7,256 nucleotides of DNA, taken from contig JAUYES010000635.1 in the NCBI GenBank assembly GCA_030691225.1, positions 1 to 7,256 on the forward strand, in the 5' to 3' direction. Each line of letters starts with the position of its first letter. Position 1 is the stretch's first letter. The notes under the pieces were generated by a model. The model was not told where the DNA came from and searched no databases. It saw only the letters and a program-made list of their open reading frames with translations. Below are positions 5,905 through 7,256 of this stretch, one piece after another. This stretch comes from Holophaga sp. Lineage in GTDB: Bacteria; Acidobacteriota; Holophagae; Holophagales; Holophagaceae. Both the position numbers and the translations under genes were made by a program.

Positions 5905-7256
5905 ATGCCAAACCCGGTGACCGAGTTTTACAAGGCGCTGACGGAAAGGGTCGACCAGTCCCTTGCTGCCCGAGGCGACGACGCCAAGATCGTGATCCAG
6001 GTGGGTTCTGCCACCTGCGAGAACGCGGCTGGCGCCGTAGACGTGATGGATGAGTTTGCCAAGCACATCCAGTCTTCTGGCCGCGAAGATATCGTCATCC
6101 ATCGCACAGGGTGCACGGGCCGGTGCAGCAAAGAACCCATCGTGGGCGTCAACGTGCCCGGCAAGATGCCCGTTAAATACGAGCGCGTTAACCGGGACAT
6201 GGTGCACAAGATCTTTACCAGCCATGTTCAAAAGGGCCTGCCCCTCGCCGAACAGATCCTGGATGGCTCCATCGATCCCGATCAGCAAGTTGAGTTCCTG
6301 TTCTGCGAAGGCAAGCGTTGCAGCGTGGGCGCCAAGATCAATTTCCGCGAAGTCTTCCAGCGCAAACTTCAGGAAGCTGGCGTGGCTACGGACAAAGTCC
6401 GGATCACCAGTGCCAGTTGCTTCGGCGCATGTCAGGGCGAATGTGGCGAGCGCGCTCATATCCTGGTACGCCCCTTCCGCATTCTCTACCGCGTGACCAG
6501 CGAAAGCGATCTGGACGAACTCATTCAGAAGCAAGTGCTCAAGGGCGAAAAGGTGCCCGCCCTGATGGTCACCGACAAACCGATCTATCAGGAGTTCTTC
6601 GACCTCTACGGCGATGTCTCCTTCTTCAATCTCCAGAGCCGAGTCGCCATGCGCAACAGTGGCATCCTGGATCCCGATAGCCTCGACGAATACGTTAAGT
6701 TCGACGGCTTCAAGGCGCTGGCCACCAGCCTCTCCAAGAGCGATCCCGACTGGGTCATCAACGAAGTGCTCAAGGCCAAGCTCCGGGGCCGTGGCGGTGG
6801 CGGCTTCCTGACCGGCAAGAAATGGCAGATGGCCAGCCAGCAGCCCGACAAGACCCGCTACATCATCTGCAACGGCGACGAAGGCGATCCGGGTGCCTTC
6901 ATGGACCGTGGCATGCTGGAAAGCGATCCCTTCAGCATTCTTGAAGGCATGATGATCGGCGCCTACGCCATCGGTGCCTGCAAGGGCTTCTACTACATCC
7001 GCGCCGAATATCCTCTCGCCATCAAGCGCATTCAGAACGCCATCGAGAAATGCCGCGAAGTCGGCATTCTGGGCGACAAGGTCATGGGCTCCGACTGGAG
7101 CTTCGATCTGGAGATCCGTTTGGGCGCCGGTGCCTTTGTCTGCGGCGAAGAAACCGCCCTCATCCGCTCCATCGAGGGCGAGCGTGGCCAACCCAAGGTG
7201 CGTCCTCCTTACCCGGTGGTGCGCGGTCTCTGGGGCAAGCCCACCTCAATCAACAA
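5905..7256 (+). CDS. HydB/HndC/NuoF-type FMN and NAD(P)H-binding subunit with two N-terminal ferredoxin domains, 3' end missing
   Basis: The 450 visible residues encode an iron-sulfur flavoprotein that passes electrons between NAD(P)H, FMN and Fe-S clusters, as in soluble or bifurcating hydrogenases and related dehydrogenases. Domain 1 (about 28-112) is HndB-like, with GSATCENAAGA (Cys38) and TGCTGRCSKEP (Cys70, Cys74). Domain 2 (about 128-212) is a thioredoxin-like [2Fe-2S] domain with C-x4-C (134, 139), C-x3-C (172, 176) and an extra Cys180. The NuoF core then shows the FMN loop GRGGGGFLTGKKW (295-307), CNGDEGDPGAFMDR (322-335), YIRAEYPLAIKR (364-375) and GAGAFVCGEETALIRSIEG (407-425). CNGDEGDPGAF and IRAEYPLA are the HydB/HndC style rather than E. 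coli NuoF. The C-terminal SLBB and 4Fe-4S parts lie beyond the window. The start at 5905 has GGAG (5896-5899) 5 bp upstream. No NuoE-like gene precedes it, so partners must lie downstream. Confidence 0.95.
   Translation, partial: MPNPVTEFYKALTERVDQSLAARGDDAKIVIQVGSATCENAAGAVDVMDEFAKHIQSSGREDIVIHRTGCTGRCSKEPIVGVNVPGKMPVKYERVNRDMVHKIFTSHVQKGLPLAEQILDGSIDPDQQVEFLFCEGKRCSVGAKINFREVFQRKLQEAGVATDKVRITSASCFGACQGECGERAHILVRPFRILYRVTSESDLDELIQKQVLKGEKVPALMVTDKPIYQEFFDLYGDVSFFNLQSRVAMRNSGILDPDSLDEYVKFDGFKALATSLSKSDPDWVINEVLKAKLRGRGGGGFLTGKKWQMASQQPDKTRYIICNGDEGDPGAFMDRGMLESDPFSILEGMMIGAYAIGACKGFYYIRAEYPLAIKRIQNAIEKCREVGILGDKVMGSDWSFDLEIRLGAGAFVCGEETALIRSIEGERGQPKVRPPYPVVRGLWGKPTSIN

Noticed and set aside
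5812..7191. 459-codon open frame on the minus strand
   Set aside because: It lies antisense to the flavin subunit, whose plus-strand frame shows unmistakable family motifs throughout. The long antisense frame reflects GC-rich codon bias.
1..7256. CRISPR array, tRNA, rRNA, insertion sequence or phage genes
   Set aside because: No regularly spaced repeats, tRNA-like cloverleaf with CCA, rRNA signature, transposase or terminal inverted repeats were seen on either strand.

Overview
The window comes from a GC-rich Gram-negative bacterium. Three proteins carry Sec signal peptides with an Ala-Gln cleavage context, and one looks like an outer-membrane beta-barrel. The last gene is a flavin/NAD subunit of the kind found in anaerobic hydrogenase or dehydrogenase complexes. 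A Holophaga/Geothrix-like acidobacterium would fit, but this is an inference from gene content and style, not something the sequence proves.

Layout: (1) 1-620 (+), the 3' part of a polytopic membrane protein resembling the YwiC-like family, followed by a small terminator-like hairpin (674-694). (2) 719-1714 (+), a secreted, probable outer-membrane beta-barrel protein with no recognised family. (3) 1733-2167 (-), a single-domain universal stress protein, divergent from (4) 2298-2996 (+), a pirin-family cupin with the full metal-ligand set. The 130-bp divergent spacer carries short palindromes. (5) 3007-3651 (-), a YceH-family (DUF480) protein, convergent with pirin. (6) 3729-3959 (+), a 76-codon remnant of a DUF4139-type gene, directly followed by (7) 3979-5412 (+), the full-length DUF4140/DUF4139 secreted protein. 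(8) 5413-5904, a long non-coding stretch with a 15-bp perfect-stem hairpin that competes with a second hairpin, then an AT-rich promoter region with a near-identical 16-bp direct repeat. (9) 5905-7256 (+), the start of a large HydB/HndC/NuoF-type flavin subunit with two thioredoxin-like ferredoxin domains fused at its N-terminus. It runs off the window.

Most genes here look like separate housekeeping, stress or envelope transcription units rather than one pathway. Two places deserve attention. One is the tandem DUF4139 pair, in which the first copy is cut off after its N-terminal segment. The other is the final gene with its elaborate upstream region. Its sequence motifs point to an NAD(P)H-linked redox complex of the hydrogenase/diaphorase type rather than to respiratory complex I, and its partner subunits should lie downstream of the window. 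A 459-codon open frame on the opposite strand of this gene is only a shadow of its codon bias.
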